Below are positions 32,904 through 42,162 of a DNA stretch of 64,000 nt, piece after piece. The stretch is taken from positions 16,888-80,887 of the forward strand of contig CAKVDZ010000008.1 in NCBI GenBank assembly GCA_934728585.1. Reading direction: 5' to 3'. The stretch is from an uncultured Candidatus Melainabacteria bacterium. GTDB lineage: Bacteria; Cyanobacteriota; Vampirovibrionia; Gastranaerophilales; Gastranaerophilaceae. The position numbers were made by a program, and so were the translations under genes. Positions within the stretch are counted from its first letter, which is position 1. Every line of letters starts with the position of its first letter. A model generated the notes under the pieces. That model had not been told where the DNA came from, made no database searches, and saw only the letters and a program-made list of their open reading frames with translations.

Positions 32904-34631
32904 ATGTCAGTAGGACAATTTGTTTTTATGTTACACAGTCATTTGCCATATTATCGCAAAGCTGGTATGTGGCCATTCGGTGAAGAAAATTTATACGAAT
33001 GTATGGCTGAAACTTACGTACCACTTCTTGATGCAATTTCAGAATTGTACGAAGAAGATGGTATCAAAGCTAAATTAACAGTGGGTATCACTCCAATTTT
33101 AGCCGAACAATTAAACGACAAACATTTACAAGATGGTTTTGTTGAATATATGGATACAAGAATCAAATCAGCATCAGAAGATGTTGAAAGATATCCTGAT
33201 CCAGAAGTTGAAAATTCAGAACACTTAAGCTACTTAGCAAACTTCTGTTTCAACCACTTATCAAAAATCAAAGACCATTTTGTAAATCGCTACAACAAAG
33301 ATTTAATTTCAGCATTCAAAAAATATCAAGATTTAGGTTGTATTGAAATTACAACATCAGGTGCAACTCACGGATTTTCGCCATTACTTGCAACTGACAA
33401 CAACTTGAACGCTCAATTCAAAGTTGGTTCTGATACTACAAAACGCTTATTTGGTAAAAAAGCAAAAGGTGCTTGGCTACCTGAATGTGCATACAGACAA
33501 GGTTACCAATACATCGGTAAAGACGGCGAAAAGAAATGGCGTCCAGCTATTGAAGTAACTTTACAAAACAATGATATTCAATACTTCTTTACTGAATCAC
33601 ACGTTATTGAGGGCGGTAACTCTATCGGAAACAGACGTGTAATCGGCCCTTACGGTAATATTGAATATATTCCACTTCCAGAACGTGAAGCTACAGGCTA
33701 TGACACATACTCAGCTTACTGGTTACCAGATGCACAAGTTGCAGTTATGGGTAGAAATGACAAAGCTGGCTACCAAGTTTGGTCTGCAGCTGATGGTTAC
33801 CCTGGTGATGGCGTATATAGAGAATTTCATAAAAAAGACGATAAATCAGGCATGCACTATTGGAGAATAACATCTTCTACAACTGATTTAGGCGACAAAA
33901 TGCTTTACGACCCTGTTTTAGCATTCAACAAAATCAATGAAAACTCTGACCACTATACAACAATGCTTTACCACTTGTTGAACGATTACAAAAATTCTCA
34001 CAATGGTAAAGAGGGCTTAGTAATGGTATCATTCGATACAGAATTATTCGGTCACTGGTGGTTCGAGGGGGTTGAGTTCATTAAACAAGTAGTTAAAAAA
34101 TTAAACACATACTTAAAAGATGATATTCAAATGATGACAGCAGGTGAATACTTAGAAGCTCACCCACCAAAAGAAGCTATTCAAATCCCTGAAAGTTCTT
34201 GGGGTGCTGGCGGACACTTCTATGTATGGATGAACCACTTAACTGAATGGATGTGGCCAATTATCCACTCTTGCGAAAAACGTATTACTGATATTGCATC
34301 TAGATATGAAGAAAAACCATCTGACAAATTGCTATTAAGAGCTTTAGCTCAATTATCAAGAGAAAACTTGTTACTTCAATCTTCAGATTGGCCTTTCTTA
34401 ATCACAACATGGCAAGCTAAAGATTACGCTACAGATAGATTTAGAGAACACGTTGACAGATTTGAAACAATCGCTGATATGATTGATTCAGGAAACATCG
34501 ACGAAGCTAAACTTCACGAAATCGAAGATATTGACAACTGCTTCCCTGATATCGACTACAGAGTATATCTTCCAATCGAGGAGGGTGTAATTCCTCAACA
34601 AGCAACAAAACTTGCTCCATTATATAAATAA
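32904..34631 (+). CDS. GH57 family glycoside hydrolase / alpha-glucan branching enzyme-like
   Basis: A 575-residue GH57 protein. It opens FVFMLHSHLPYYRKAGMWPFG (His11/His13 motif region), has the nucleophile Glu194 in GAWLPECAY and the acid/base Asp378 in VSFDTELFGHWWFEG, then a helical C-terminal domain (WPIIHSCEKR onward). The pattern matches bacterial GH57 branching enzymes that create alpha-1,6 links in glycogen. There is no signal peptide, so it acts on cytoplasmic glucan. Shine-Dalgarno GGAGG and a strong terminator frame it as a single-gene unit. Other GH57 specificities cannot be excluded. Confidence 0.85.
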   Translation: MSVGQFVFMLHSHLPYYRKAGMWPFGEENLYECMAETYVPLLDAISELYEEDGIKAKLTVGITPILAEQLNDKHLQDGFVEYMDTRIKSASEDVERYPDPEVENSEHLSYLANFCFNHLSKIKDHFVNRYNKDLISAFKKYQDLGCIEITTSGATHGFSPLLATDNNLNAQFKVGSDTTKRLFGKKAKGAWLPECAYRQGYQYIGKDGEKKWRPAIEVTLQNNDIQYFFTESHVIEGGNSIGNRRVIGPYGNIEYIPLPEREATGYDTYSAYWLPDAQVAVMGRNDKAGYQVWSAADGYPGDGVYREFHKKDDKSGMHYWRITSSTTDLGDKMLYDPVLAFNKINENSDHYTTMLYHLLNDYKNSHNGKEGLVMVSFDTELFGHWWFEGVEFIKQVVKKLNTYLKDDIQMMTAGEYLEAHPPKEAIQIPESSWGAGGHFYVWMNHLTEWMWPIIHSCEKRITDIASRYEEKPSDKLLLRALAQLSRENLLLQSSDWPFLITTWQAKDYATDRFREHVDRFETIADMIDSGNIDEAKLHEIEDIDNCFPDIDYRVYLPIEEGVIPQQATKLAPLYK

Positions 34632-34651
34632 TAATATTTATTTAAAATAAC

Positions 34652-34690
34652 AAAGGCGGACTGAATATAAAATTTTCAGTCCGCCTTTTT
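34652..34690 (+). terminator. Intrinsic terminator after the GH57 gene
   Basis: A 14-bp GC-rich stem (34652-34665 with 34675-34688) followed by T residues. Confidence 0.9.
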
Positions 34691-34715
34691 GTCCAACATT
34701 TTACATATTAAGCAT

Positions 34716-34755
34716 AAAAAAGAGGCGATTTTGATAAAATCAAAATCGCCTCTTT
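34716..34755 (-). terminator. Intrinsic terminator of rpsP
   Basis: A perfect 17-bp stem (34719-34735 with 34739-34755), loop AAA, with a T-run on the minus strand. It lies 20 bases past rpsP. Confidence 0.9.
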
Positions 34756-34774
34756 AAAAGTTATTATCAAAGAA

Positions 34775-35158
34775 CTAAGCTTCAACTGGAGCTTCTTCAG
34801 CAGGAGCTTCAGTAGCTGCAGCAGCTTCTGCTTCAGCTTGTTTTTTAGCTTCTTCTTCAGCAGCTTTCTTCGCCATAGCTTTCTTTGAAAGTTTTACTGT
34901 TTCAGATTTTTTGTAGTTCAAAGAACCATCATCATTACAGTTTTTAATCAAGTAAGCAACTGTATTTGTTGGTTGAGCACCTTTAGATACCCAATCAAGA
35001 GCTGCTTGTTTGTTTAATACCATAACTTTTGTTTTAGGATTGTAGTGACCTAACTCTTGAATTGGAGCGCCTTCACGTTTTGTTGTTGAGTTGATAACGA
35101 TAATTCTGTAAGTTGGGTTCTTTTTAGCACCTAATCTTTTTAATCTGATTTTTAACAT
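34775..35158 (-). CDS. rpsP: 30S ribosomal protein S16 with Ala/Glu-rich tail
   Basis: A 127-residue S16: MLKIRLKRLGAKKNPTYRIIV, ELGHYNP and ALDWVSKGAQPTNTV. The core ends near residue 85; the remaining ~40 residues are a Lys/Ala then Ala/Glu-rich tail (AEAAAATEAPAEEAPVEA), longer than in E. coli (82 residues). The leader of more than 100 bases includes an inverted repeat TTAAGTC/GACTTAA (35222-35228 with 35239-35245) and a GC-rich patch near 35197-35212. It is a single-gene unit ending in a terminator; the usual rimM-trmD neighbours are absent. Confidence 0.95.
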   Translation of the reverse strand: MLKIRLKRLGAKKNPTYRIIVINSTTKREGAPIQELGHYNPKTKVMVLNKQAALDWVSKGAQPTNTVAYLIKNCNDDGSLNYKKSETVKLSKKAMAKKAAEEEAKKQAEAEAAAATEAPAEEAPVEA

Positions 35159-35341
35159 GTTTGTTTTCCTTCTTAATTTTAACTACTCGCAAATACCACG
35201 CCGCTTTGGCATTTACTGGAATTAAGTCTAAGAGGAATGACTTAACTCTGTAAATACATGAAACCACAAACATATTTTTCAAGCAAGTTTTTTAACTAAA
35301 GTTACAGTCTGTTAAGGATTTGCCCCATATATTATTATTGT

Positions 35342-35347
35342 TAATAT
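35342..35347 (+). promoter_or_regulatory. -10 box of the histidine-kinase operon, probably leaderless
   Basis: TAATAT, six bases before the ATG at 35354, no Shine-Dalgarno. The -35 region is weak. Confidence 0.3.
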
Positions 35348-35353
35348 ATTAGT

Positions 35354-37366
35354 ATGGCAAAAATTTTATTAGTTTCAGATGACAATAACAAAATTAAACA
35401 TTACGATGAGATTTTAACGAGATTTTCTCATGATTTTCAGTTCGCCTCAGACGAACAAATGTTTTTTGATGTTATGAATGTTGATTTTCCAAGCATTATC
35501 ATCTTAGACGCTACATCTAATTCTATAGATTTGCCTCATTTATATAGAAAAATCAATTCAATTAAGGAAAATGTTGTTACAATTGCACTTGTAAAAGATG
35601 ACAAAATTCCTCCAGAATTATTGAATATTTCTGATGCATTTTTGACAGAACCTGTTTCTGATAACATTTTAATCTCAACAATAAATGTTAACATGCGAAG
35701 AAAAGATGCCTTGACTAGATTGTCAGCATCTAACCAAAATTTGTCAAAAAGCTTGTACCAACTTGATGTTTTATATAATATAGGTTCGCAATTTGCTGGA
35801 ACGCTAGACAAGGAAAAGCTTATAAATATTATGCTTGAGGGACTTGATAAAGCCCTAGGTTTTTCAGTTGCCTGTGTTTTAACTTTTAAATCAGACAATG
35901 AACCTTTATTAATTATAAATTCTATAAACCAAATATCAGACAGACTTTTAGAAGCCTTAAAACTTAGAGCAGTATTGAATTATAAATCATTGTTCGAAAA
36001 TAAAGAAATGCCGTTCGAATTAAATATAAACGACTTAAAAACAATAAAATATGCAAAAAATCCAATTGACGACTATGATTTTTCAGTTTTAAGATATGAT
36101 AATATGTTTGCACAAATCAATTTGAGCGATAACTTCTTTGGTTTTGTTGAAATCTACAGAGAACAAGATTTTACAAACGAAGACACACAATGCTTCCATA
36201 CGATTGCACAACAGGTTTCAATGCCATTAAAAAATGCGTCATACGTCCAAGAAATTCAAGAAAAGAACAAGGAATTGTACAGATTAGAACACTTGAAATC
36301 AGAGTTTGTTTCAATTGTTTCGCACGAATTAAGAACACCGATTACGCCATTAAAAACAGCGTTACAAATCATTTCTAGCGGTCGTGCTGGGGCAGTAACT
36401 GAAAGTATGAACAAATTTTTGACAATGGCAAACAAAAATATTGAAAGTTTTGCAAAAATCATCAATGATTTACTTGATATGTCAAAAATTGAAGCTGGGA
36501 AAATGGATTACAAGTTTTCATCAACTAATTTTGAAAAAATTATTGATTACGTAATTAGCCAACAAAACAATGTTGCTGAAGAAAAGGGGTTAAAACTTAC
36601 AACAACATTTGATGATAATTTTGCAAGCGTCTTTGCTGATTCCTCAAGAATGACGCAGGTATTAAACAATCTACTTTCTAACGCTATCAAATTCACTCGC
36701 GAGGGTGGAGCAATTGATATAAGTACAAAAATTGTCGATGCAAAGGACATAAACTGTCCTGAATGTTTTGCAGATGAAATTAAAAAGCTTAAAGGAAAAT
36801 ACATTCAAGTTTGTGTAAAAGACGAGGGTATTGGTATTGAAGAAGAAAACTTACCAAAAGTATTCGACCAATTCAAACAACTAGAAAGTTCTTTATCAAG
36901 AGAAGTTGGCGGTACAGGCTTGGGACTTCCAATTGTAAGAAAAATTTTGGACGCACATAACGGTGCTATCTGGGCAGAAAGTAAAATAAATGAGGGTTCT
37001 AGCTTTTATTTTGTGTTGCCAATTTTGAGCGAAAAATCTAATTTCTGGATTTTGCACAAACAATTAATCCAACAAGCAAAAGTTAACAAAACAAAATTCT
37101 TAACTTTAACAATTTCTGCAAAAGATGATTGTATTGAAAACTTAATGAAAGAAGAAAACTTAATAAATAGTACATATCTTAACAATTCACTATTAGATAA
37201 AGACGAAAATAGAACGTCCTTAACAATGGTAATTCCAGATGGGGACGAGCATTTAGTCGATTTTCTAAAACGAAAGATAGACGCAGTTGTGCTTAACGAT
37301 AAAGCCCGATATGCAAAATGTGATATAATGTATACATATACGACTTATCCAAAGGAGAAAGATTAA
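35354..37366 (+). CDS. Hybrid-type sensor histidine kinase with degenerate N-terminal receiver
   Basis: A 670-residue soluble kinase. Residues 1-115 fold like a receiver (acidic D9/D10, candidate phosphoacceptor D52), but the conserved Lys is lost (FLTEPV), so signalling by phosphorylation there is doubtful. A GAF-like domain (about 135-295) follows, then HisKA with His324 in SHELRTPITP and HATPase_c (NLLSNAIKFT, DEGIGI, GGTGLGLPIV). A C-terminal ~110-residue domain is unassigned. There are no membrane segments. The stop overlaps the start of the receiver gene, its likely phosphorylation target. Confidence 0.88.
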   Translation: MAKILLVSDDNNKIKHYDEILTRFSHDFQFASDEQMFFDVMNVDFPSIIILDATSNSIDLPHLYRKINSIKENVVTIALVKDDKIPPELLNISDAFLTEPVSDNILISTINVNMRRKDALTRLSASNQNLSKSLYQLDVLYNIGSQFAGTLDKEKLINIMLEGLDKALGFSVACVLTFKSDNEPLLIINSINQISDRLLEALKLRAVLNYKSLFENKEMPFELNINDLKTIKYAKNPIDDYDFSVLRYDNMFAQINLSDNFFGFVEIYREQDFTNEDTQCFHTIAQQVSMPLKNASYVQEIQEKNKELYRLEHLKSEFVSIVSHELRTPITPLKTALQIISSGRAGAVTESMNKFLTMANKNIESFAKIINDLLDMSKIEAGKMDYKFSSTNFEKIIDYVISQQNNVAEEKGLKLTTTFDDNFASVFADSSRMTQVLNNLLSNAIKFTREGGAIDISTKIVDAKDINCPECFADEIKKLKGKYIQVCVKDEGIGIEEENLPKVFDQFKQLESSLSREVGGTGLGLPIVRKILDAHNGAIWAESKINEGSSFYFVLPILSEKSNFWILHKQLIQQAKVNKTKFLTLTISAKDDCIENLMKEENLINSTYLNNSLLDKDENRTSLTMVIPDGDEHLVDFLKRKIDAVVLNDKARYAKCDIMYTYTTYPKEKD

Positions 37367-37743
37367 TGAAAAAAATATTACTCGTCGATGACGAACAAGA
37401 TATCGTAGAAACACTTAAATTCGTTCTTGAGGGCGAAGGTTATACTTGCTTTTGTGCTTACAATGGCGAAGACGGTTTAAAACTTGCTAAAGAAATTGTA
37501 CCCGATTTAATGGTTTTAGATGTAATGATGCCAAAAATCAACGGATTTAAGATTAGCAGACTTTTGAAATATGATGCTAAATACAAAAACATTCCGATTA
37601 TAATGCTAACTGCACGTTCTCAAGATTCAGACAAACAAATCGGTGAAGAAACAGGCGCAGACGTATATATTACAAAACCTTTTGATTTAGATGAAGTTAT
37701 CTCAACAGTGGCACGATTATTGAAAGAAAAAGAAAATAACTAA
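37366..37743 (+). CDS. Single-domain response regulator
   Basis: A 125-residue CheY-like receiver with intact D8/D9, phosphoacceptor D52, T82 region (MLTARS) and K104 (TKPF). It has no output domain, so it acts through protein contacts. It is translationally coupled to the kinase (TAATG) with AAAGGAG upstream. It starts the stretch leading into the GspE-like gene two bases after its stop, suggesting that the receiver controls that ATPase. Confidence 0.9.
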   Translation: MKKILLVDDEQDIVETLKFVLEGEGYTCFCAYNGEDGLKLAKEIVPDLMVLDVMMPKINGFKISRLLKYDAKYKNIPIIMLTARSQDSDKQIGEETGADVYITKPFDLDEVISTVARLLKEKENN

Positions 37744-37745
37744 TT

Positions 37746-39128
37746 ATGATGATGGAAGCAGTTACAAATAAAACTTTAGAAAAACTAAAATACGACCTTG
37801 TTAGAGAGGGTCTAGTTGAATATGATACAGTCGAAAAAGCTCAAGAATTGGCAAATGCGCAAAACATAAACATTGGTCAAGCCTTGATTAATTCAAATGT
37901 ATTGTCAGAAGAAACTCTCTTAAAATTTTTGGAATCAAAGTTACATATTCCTTACGTTAACCTTGATGACTATACTTTAGATAAAAACTGCTTACAATAC
38001 ATTAATCTTATAGACGCTCGCAAATACAAAATTATTCCATTGTTCAAAATTGAAGATGTTTTGACAGTCGCTATGGCAGACCCTTTAGACCTATTTGCGA
38101 TTGATAAAATTATGGAAAAAGCAGAATGTTCAATTGATCCTGTAATATCTTCAGAAACAAGCATCACAAAGAAAATTGACGAGTATTACAAAACTCCAAA
38201 CACAGTTGGAGAAATCTATACTGAAAACAAAGATTCAGACTACGACTGGCATGAAGAATTGCACAATGATGATTTATCAGATGAACATATTCAAAAGATT
38301 ATTCGAGCAATCCTAAAACAGGCTATTCTTGAAGATAAACACGAAGTTTACTTTGCCCATGCAGAAGAAGGTCTAGAAATTACTTTCAAACAAAAAGGTA
38401 CTGTGTACGAAAAAGGATTTATTCCATCAGTATTAACAGCATCGTTTGTATCTAAATTAAAAACTTTATCTAACTTAGACCCATCAGTAAGTGAAATCCC
38501 TCAACTTGGCAAATTATGCTTCAAAGTTGACGAAATGACGCTTGTTGCAAGCATTTCGTCGTTCCCTACAGTTATGGGTGAAAGAATTGCACTAAAAATT
38601 TATAAACCTCCAATGGCACTAAGTTCTATTATCAAGGACGAAACAAAAGTTCAATTGATTAAAAATTCATTGGAAAAACCAGGAATTGTACTTGTTTGTG
38701 GTGCACCTCTTTCTGGTAAAACACATATAATTTATTCATTACTTAATGAAATAGCAGATTCTAAAAAGACAATTATGACAATAGAATCAATTACTAAGTA
38801 TGATTTACCAAAGATTAATCAATGCGAATTAAACGAATCTATTAGCTTCAACCTTGACAAGGCCTTGAGATTTATTGAATTTCAATCACCTGATATACTT
38901 TATATAGAGGGAATGATGTCAAAGTATGACTATATTTCAAGTCTTGCATTCAGCAACAAAACTGTTATAACTGAATTTTTGGCAGAAAATATGTCAGATT
39001 TGCGTGAAAAGATGGCATATTCAGAAGTTGAAACATTCAAATCTCTCGTAAATTGTTTAATCTTTATCCACGCTAAAGATAGTGTTGAAGTATTTGATAA
39101 ATCTACAATACAAAAATATTTGGCATAA
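37746..39128 (+). CDS. Degenerate GspE/PilB-like ATPase
   Basis: A 460-residue protein with the MshEN (GspE N-terminal) domain at about 15-150 (RKYKIIPLFKIEDVLTVAMADP) and a GspE core. Walker A is GAPLSGKT (319-326). The Asp box TIEDPIE appears as TIESITK, Walker B is PDILYIEGMM instead of an M(V/I)GEIRD-type motif, and the His box is replaced by KTVITEFLAE. The four-Cys zinc site is absent. It is shorter than PilB (~560). ATP hydrolysis is doubtful; a regulatory or nucleotide-sensing role is likely. No Shine-Dalgarno is visible. Confidence 0.75.
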   Translation: MMMEAVTNKTLEKLKYDLVREGLVEYDTVEKAQELANAQNINIGQALINSNVLSEETLLKFLESKLHIPYVNLDDYTLDKNCLQYINLIDARKYKIIPLFKIEDVLTVAMADPLDLFAIDKIMEKAECSIDPVISSETSITKKIDEYYKTPNTVGEIYTENKDSDYDWHEELHNDDLSDEHIQKIIRAILKQAILEDKHEVYFAHAEEGLEITFKQKGTVYEKGFIPSVLTASFVSKLKTLSNLDPSVSEIPQLGKLCFKVDEMTLVASISSFPTVMGERIALKIYKPPMALSSIIKDETKVQLIKNSLEKPGIVLVCGAPLSGKTHIIYSLLNEIADSKKTIMTIESITKYDLPKINQCELNESISFNLDKALRFIEFQSPDILYIEGMMSKYDYISSLAFSNKTVITEFLAENMSDLREKMAYSEVETFKSLVNCLIFIHAKDSVEVFDKSTIQKYLA

Positions 39129-39140
39129 AAATTTTAAAAT

Positions 39141-39173
39141 AAAAAAGGCGGAGCCTTTGGCTCCGCCTTTTTT
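39141..39173. terminator. Bidirectional terminator between the GspE-like gene and trxB
   Basis: A 13-bp stem (39143-39155 with 39159-39171) flanked by A- and T-runs, serving both converging genes. Confidence 0.9.
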
Positions 39174-39175
39174 AT

Positions 39176-40114
39176 TTATACTGCAACTTCGTGCATTGTT
39201 TCTATAAAACGTCCTGCATAAACAGCTGCAACCGCACCATCTGCTGCCGCAGTAATTACTTGGCGTAGTGGAGTTGTACGCACATCACCAATTGCATAAA
39301 CCCCTTTTACGCTTGTTTTCATTGTTTCGTCAGTTACAATAAAACCGTTTTTATCTTGATTTAATTGTCCGTTAAATAACTCAACATTAGGATCAAATCC
39401 AATATAAGGGAAAATACCGTTTATAGCCAAGTCTTTAACTTCGCCTGTTTTAACGTTTTCAATAATGGCTGATTTTACTAGGTCATCACCTTTAATCTCT
39501 TTTATAACAGTGTCGTAAATAAATTCTAACTTTTCATTTTTAAACGCGCGTTCTTGAACAATTTTATCTGCTCTTAATTCGTCACGTCTATGAATTACAT
39601 AAACCTTTGTAGCAAAACGAGTTAAATACATAGCTTCTTCAACAGCAGCATTTCCACCACCTACAACTGCAACAATTTTGTCTTTATAAAATGCACCGTC
39701 ACAAACTGCACAATAGCTTACGCCACGTCCTAAAAATTCTTTTTCACCGCTAACACCAAGTTTCTTAGCTTGCGCACCTGTTGCAATAATAACTGCCTTT
39801 GCCTTAAATTCACCATTTAAGGTTTTAATTGTTTTTATTTCAGAAGTCAAATCAACACTTTGAATTTCTTCCATAGGGAATTTTTCAATTCCGAACATAT
39901 CAGCATGTTCTTCAAATTTTTCCATCAAATCAAAGCCCTCAATACGAGAGAACCCTGGATAATTTTCTAATTCCAAGTAATTGCTAGGTTGACCACCGAG
40001 CATACTTATGTCAATTACTGCAACCTTTGCAGAGCTTCTTGCTCCATAAATACCTGCGCTTAAACCAGCAGGTCCACCACCTAATATTATAATGTCAAAA
40101 TTTTTGTCACTCAT
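39176..40114 (-). CDS. trxB: Thioredoxin-disulfide reductase
   Basis: Start set at ATG 40114 (MSDKNFDIIILGG), preceded by GAGGAG; the longer frame needs a TTG. The 312 residues show the FAD motif GGGPAGLSAG (12-21), the redox pair C135-A-V-C138, the NADPH motif VVGGGNAAVEEA and the closing YAIGDVR. It recycles thioredoxin with NADPH in the cytoplasm. It sits 11 bases after the stop of the exported-protein gene, in a run with pgi. Confidence 0.95.
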   Translation of the reverse strand: MSDKNFDIIILGGGPAGLSAGIYGARSSAKVAVIDISMLGGQPSNYLELENYPGFSRIEGFDLMEKFEEHADMFGIEKFPMEEIQSVDLTSEIKTIKTLNGEFKAKAVIIATGAQAKKLGVSGEKEFLGRGVSYCAVCDGAFYKDKIVAVVGGGNAAVEEAMYLTRFATKVYVIHRRDELRADKIVQERAFKNEKLEFIYDTVIKEIKGDDLVKSAIIENVKTGEVKDLAINGIFPYIGFDPNVELFNGQLNQDKNGFIVTDETMKTSVKGVYAIGDVRTTPLRQVITAAADGAVAAVYAGRFIETMHEVAV

Positions 40115-40125
40115 TTTGTAACTCC

Positions 40126-40629
40126 TCAATTGATACCAGTACCTGAAATTTTAGTACCTTTTATTGTATACACAGCTTGTTTTTTTATTCTTACAAATTT
40201 GTCAGGATCTTCTTTCAAAGTTTCTAACTCTAACTCATTTGTACCTGTGAACGTATTACCGTTCAATTTTAGTTTGACAGTATCCTTTAACTTTGTATTG
40301 CCATCTTTTTCAAAGTGAGTAAATGTAATCTCGTTATTCACTACATCTTCCAAATAAATTTCAGCAGTAGCACCAGTTACGGGATTTCTTAATTCTATGA
40401 CGTTACCACTCCTACGTAAGTTCCACAAATCTATACTTGAAGTTGCAAAAGTTTTAGGATTATCAGTTGAAACTCTATTCGATTGAACAGACCAAGTGCC
40501 GAAAAATTGTTTCGGCACACTGTCAATCTTTGAAATACCAGCTTTTAGCACGTAAGGTTCTTGTGCCAAAGCTGGTAAAACATTTAAAATTAATATTGTT
40601 AAAGTAAAAACTAATAATATTTTTTTCAT
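40126..40629 (-). CDS. Exported protein of unknown function
   Basis: A 167-residue protein with signal peptide MKKILLVFTLTILILNVLPALA. The mature part contains IPKQFFGTWSVQSNRV and then beta-rich repeats of an acyl-binding/lipocalin-like look (VIELRNPVTGATAEI, TVKLKLNGNTFTGTNEL). It would be periplasmic. It lies three bases after pgi. No family was recognised with confidence. Confidence 0.6.
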   Translation of the reverse strand: MKKILLVFTLTILILNVLPALAQEPYVLKAGISKIDSVPKQFFGTWSVQSNRVSTDNPKTFATSSIDLWNLRRSGNVIELRNPVTGATAEIYLEDVVNNEITFTHFEKDGNTKLKDTVKLKLNGNTFTGTNELELETLKEDPDKFVRIKKQAVYTIKGTKISGTGIN

Positions 40630-40632
40630 TGA

Positions 40633-42021
40633 TTATTGTTTAGACATTTTTTCTTGTAGAGTTTTTGCAGATTCTTCATATCCAGCTCTACCCATTAATG
40701 CGTATGTGTAATTTTTAGCTTGTTCAACACCAGGTTGGTTGAATGTATTAATATTGTACAATTCACCAGCGATAGCTGTTTGAACTTCTAACATATACAA
40801 CAATTGAGCAACACTGTATGCATTAACTCTTGGCAAGCTAATTGTTACTGTTGGACGTTTGTAATCTGAAAGAGCTACTCTTGTTGAATCTGCTTCTGCG
40901 TTAATCAATTGGTTAATTGTTTTTCCGCCTAAGTAGCCAATTCCTGTGTAATCGAAGATGTGAGGAATTTCAAGAGTTTTGTCAAATTCTTCAACTCTAA
41001 TAAAGTTAATAACTTTGTCATTTGGACCTTCGTTATAAAGTTGAATTTGAGAGTGTTGGTCTGTAGCGCCTAAAGCTTTAATTGGAGTAGGACCACAGTT
41101 TACTTTTTTACCCTTATTATTTTCTTCTTTACCTAATGATTCAGCCCATAATTGAACATACCAGTCTGAAATGTATTTCAATCTGCTTGAATATGGCATC
41201 ATAACTGATAAATTTTTACCTTTTTTAGTATCCATTAGGTAATGAATTAAAGCATTTTGAGCTGCAATATTGTTATGAATATCAGTGTTTTTAAGAGCTA
41301 AGTCCATATCTTTAACACCATTCATCATATCTTCAATATCAATACCTACTAAAGCAAATGGCAATAAACCTACAGCTGAAAATACTGAGAAACGACCACC
41401 AACATCATCAGGAACTACAAATGTTTTGTAACCTTCTTGGTCTGCCAATTGTCTTAAAATACCTGTTTTTTGGTCAGTTGTTGCAACAATATTTTTTCTG
41501 TAATCATCGCCTAATTGTTGTTCCATTAGGTTTTTGATAATCATATATTGTGACATTGTTTCTGCTGTAGAACCAGATTTTGTAATTACATTAACTAAAG
41601 TTCTCTTTAAGTCGATAACTTCTAACAAACCACTAATTTGGTCTGGGTCGATATTGTCAAGGAAGAAAATTCTTGGCATACCGCCTCTTTGTTCTGGAGT
41701 TAATAAATTCCAGTATGGTTTCAACAATGCTTCTGTAACAGCGATGCCACCTAAAGCAGAACCACCAATACCTAAAATTAATACGTTATCATATCTGCCT
41801 TGAACCATAGCTGCAAATTCTTTTACATACCATACAGTTTCTTCATTGTAGCCCAAGTTCATCCATTGTAACCATTGACCTTGTTTGTCTTTACGTTGGT
41901 TCAAATCTTTAATAATTCTTTCGATTTCACCTTTGTAGCTTGAAAATTCTTTTTCAATGTTTAAACCATGGTCTTTGCCGATAACTTTCGCATCAACATT
42001 GTTGTAATTTAATGTAATCAT
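40633..42021 (-). CDS. pgi: Glucose-6-phosphate isomerase
   Basis: Start set at ATG 42021 (MITLNYNNVDAKV) with GGAGAAAG upstream; the longer frame starts in the untranslated region. The 462 residues show GIGGSALGG, VITKSGSTAE and DVGGRFSVFSAVGL. This shorter Pgi type is frequent in Firmicutes and Cyanobacteria. It interconverts glucose 6-phosphate and fructose 6-phosphate in glycolysis, fitting a fermentative life with the adhE route. Confidence 0.95.
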   Translation of the reverse strand: MITLNYNNVDAKVIGKDHGLNIEKEFSSYKGEIERIIKDLNQRKDKQGQWLQWMNLGYNEETVWYVKEFAAMVQGRYDNVLILGIGGSALGGIAVTEALLKPYWNLLTPEQRGGMPRIFFLDNIDPDQISGLLEVIDLKRTLVNVITKSGSTAETMSQYMIIKNLMEQQLGDDYRKNIVATTDQKTGILRQLADQEGYKTFVVPDDVGGRFSVFSAVGLLPFALVGIDIEDMMNGVKDMDLALKNTDIHNNIAAQNALIHYLMDTKKGKNLSVMMPYSSRLKYISDWYVQLWAESLGKEENNKGKKVNCGPTPIKALGATDQHSQIQLYNEGPNDKVINFIRVEEFDKTLEIPHIFDYTGIGYLGGKTINQLINAEADSTRVALSDYKRPTVTISLPRVNAYSVAQLLYMLEVQTAIAGELYNINTFNQPGVEQAKNYTYALMGRAGYEESAKTLQEKMSKQ

Positions 42022-42162
42022 TTCACTTTCTCCGTGTTTATATGTAAATTGTAATCTTTTTCTACACAAAACGCATGCAAAAAGTTGCAAGCATACATTT
42101 ATTTTACGCTTAACAATGGTTAATTAAAAGCATTTTTCTAAAAAAATGTAACAAAACTTTAG

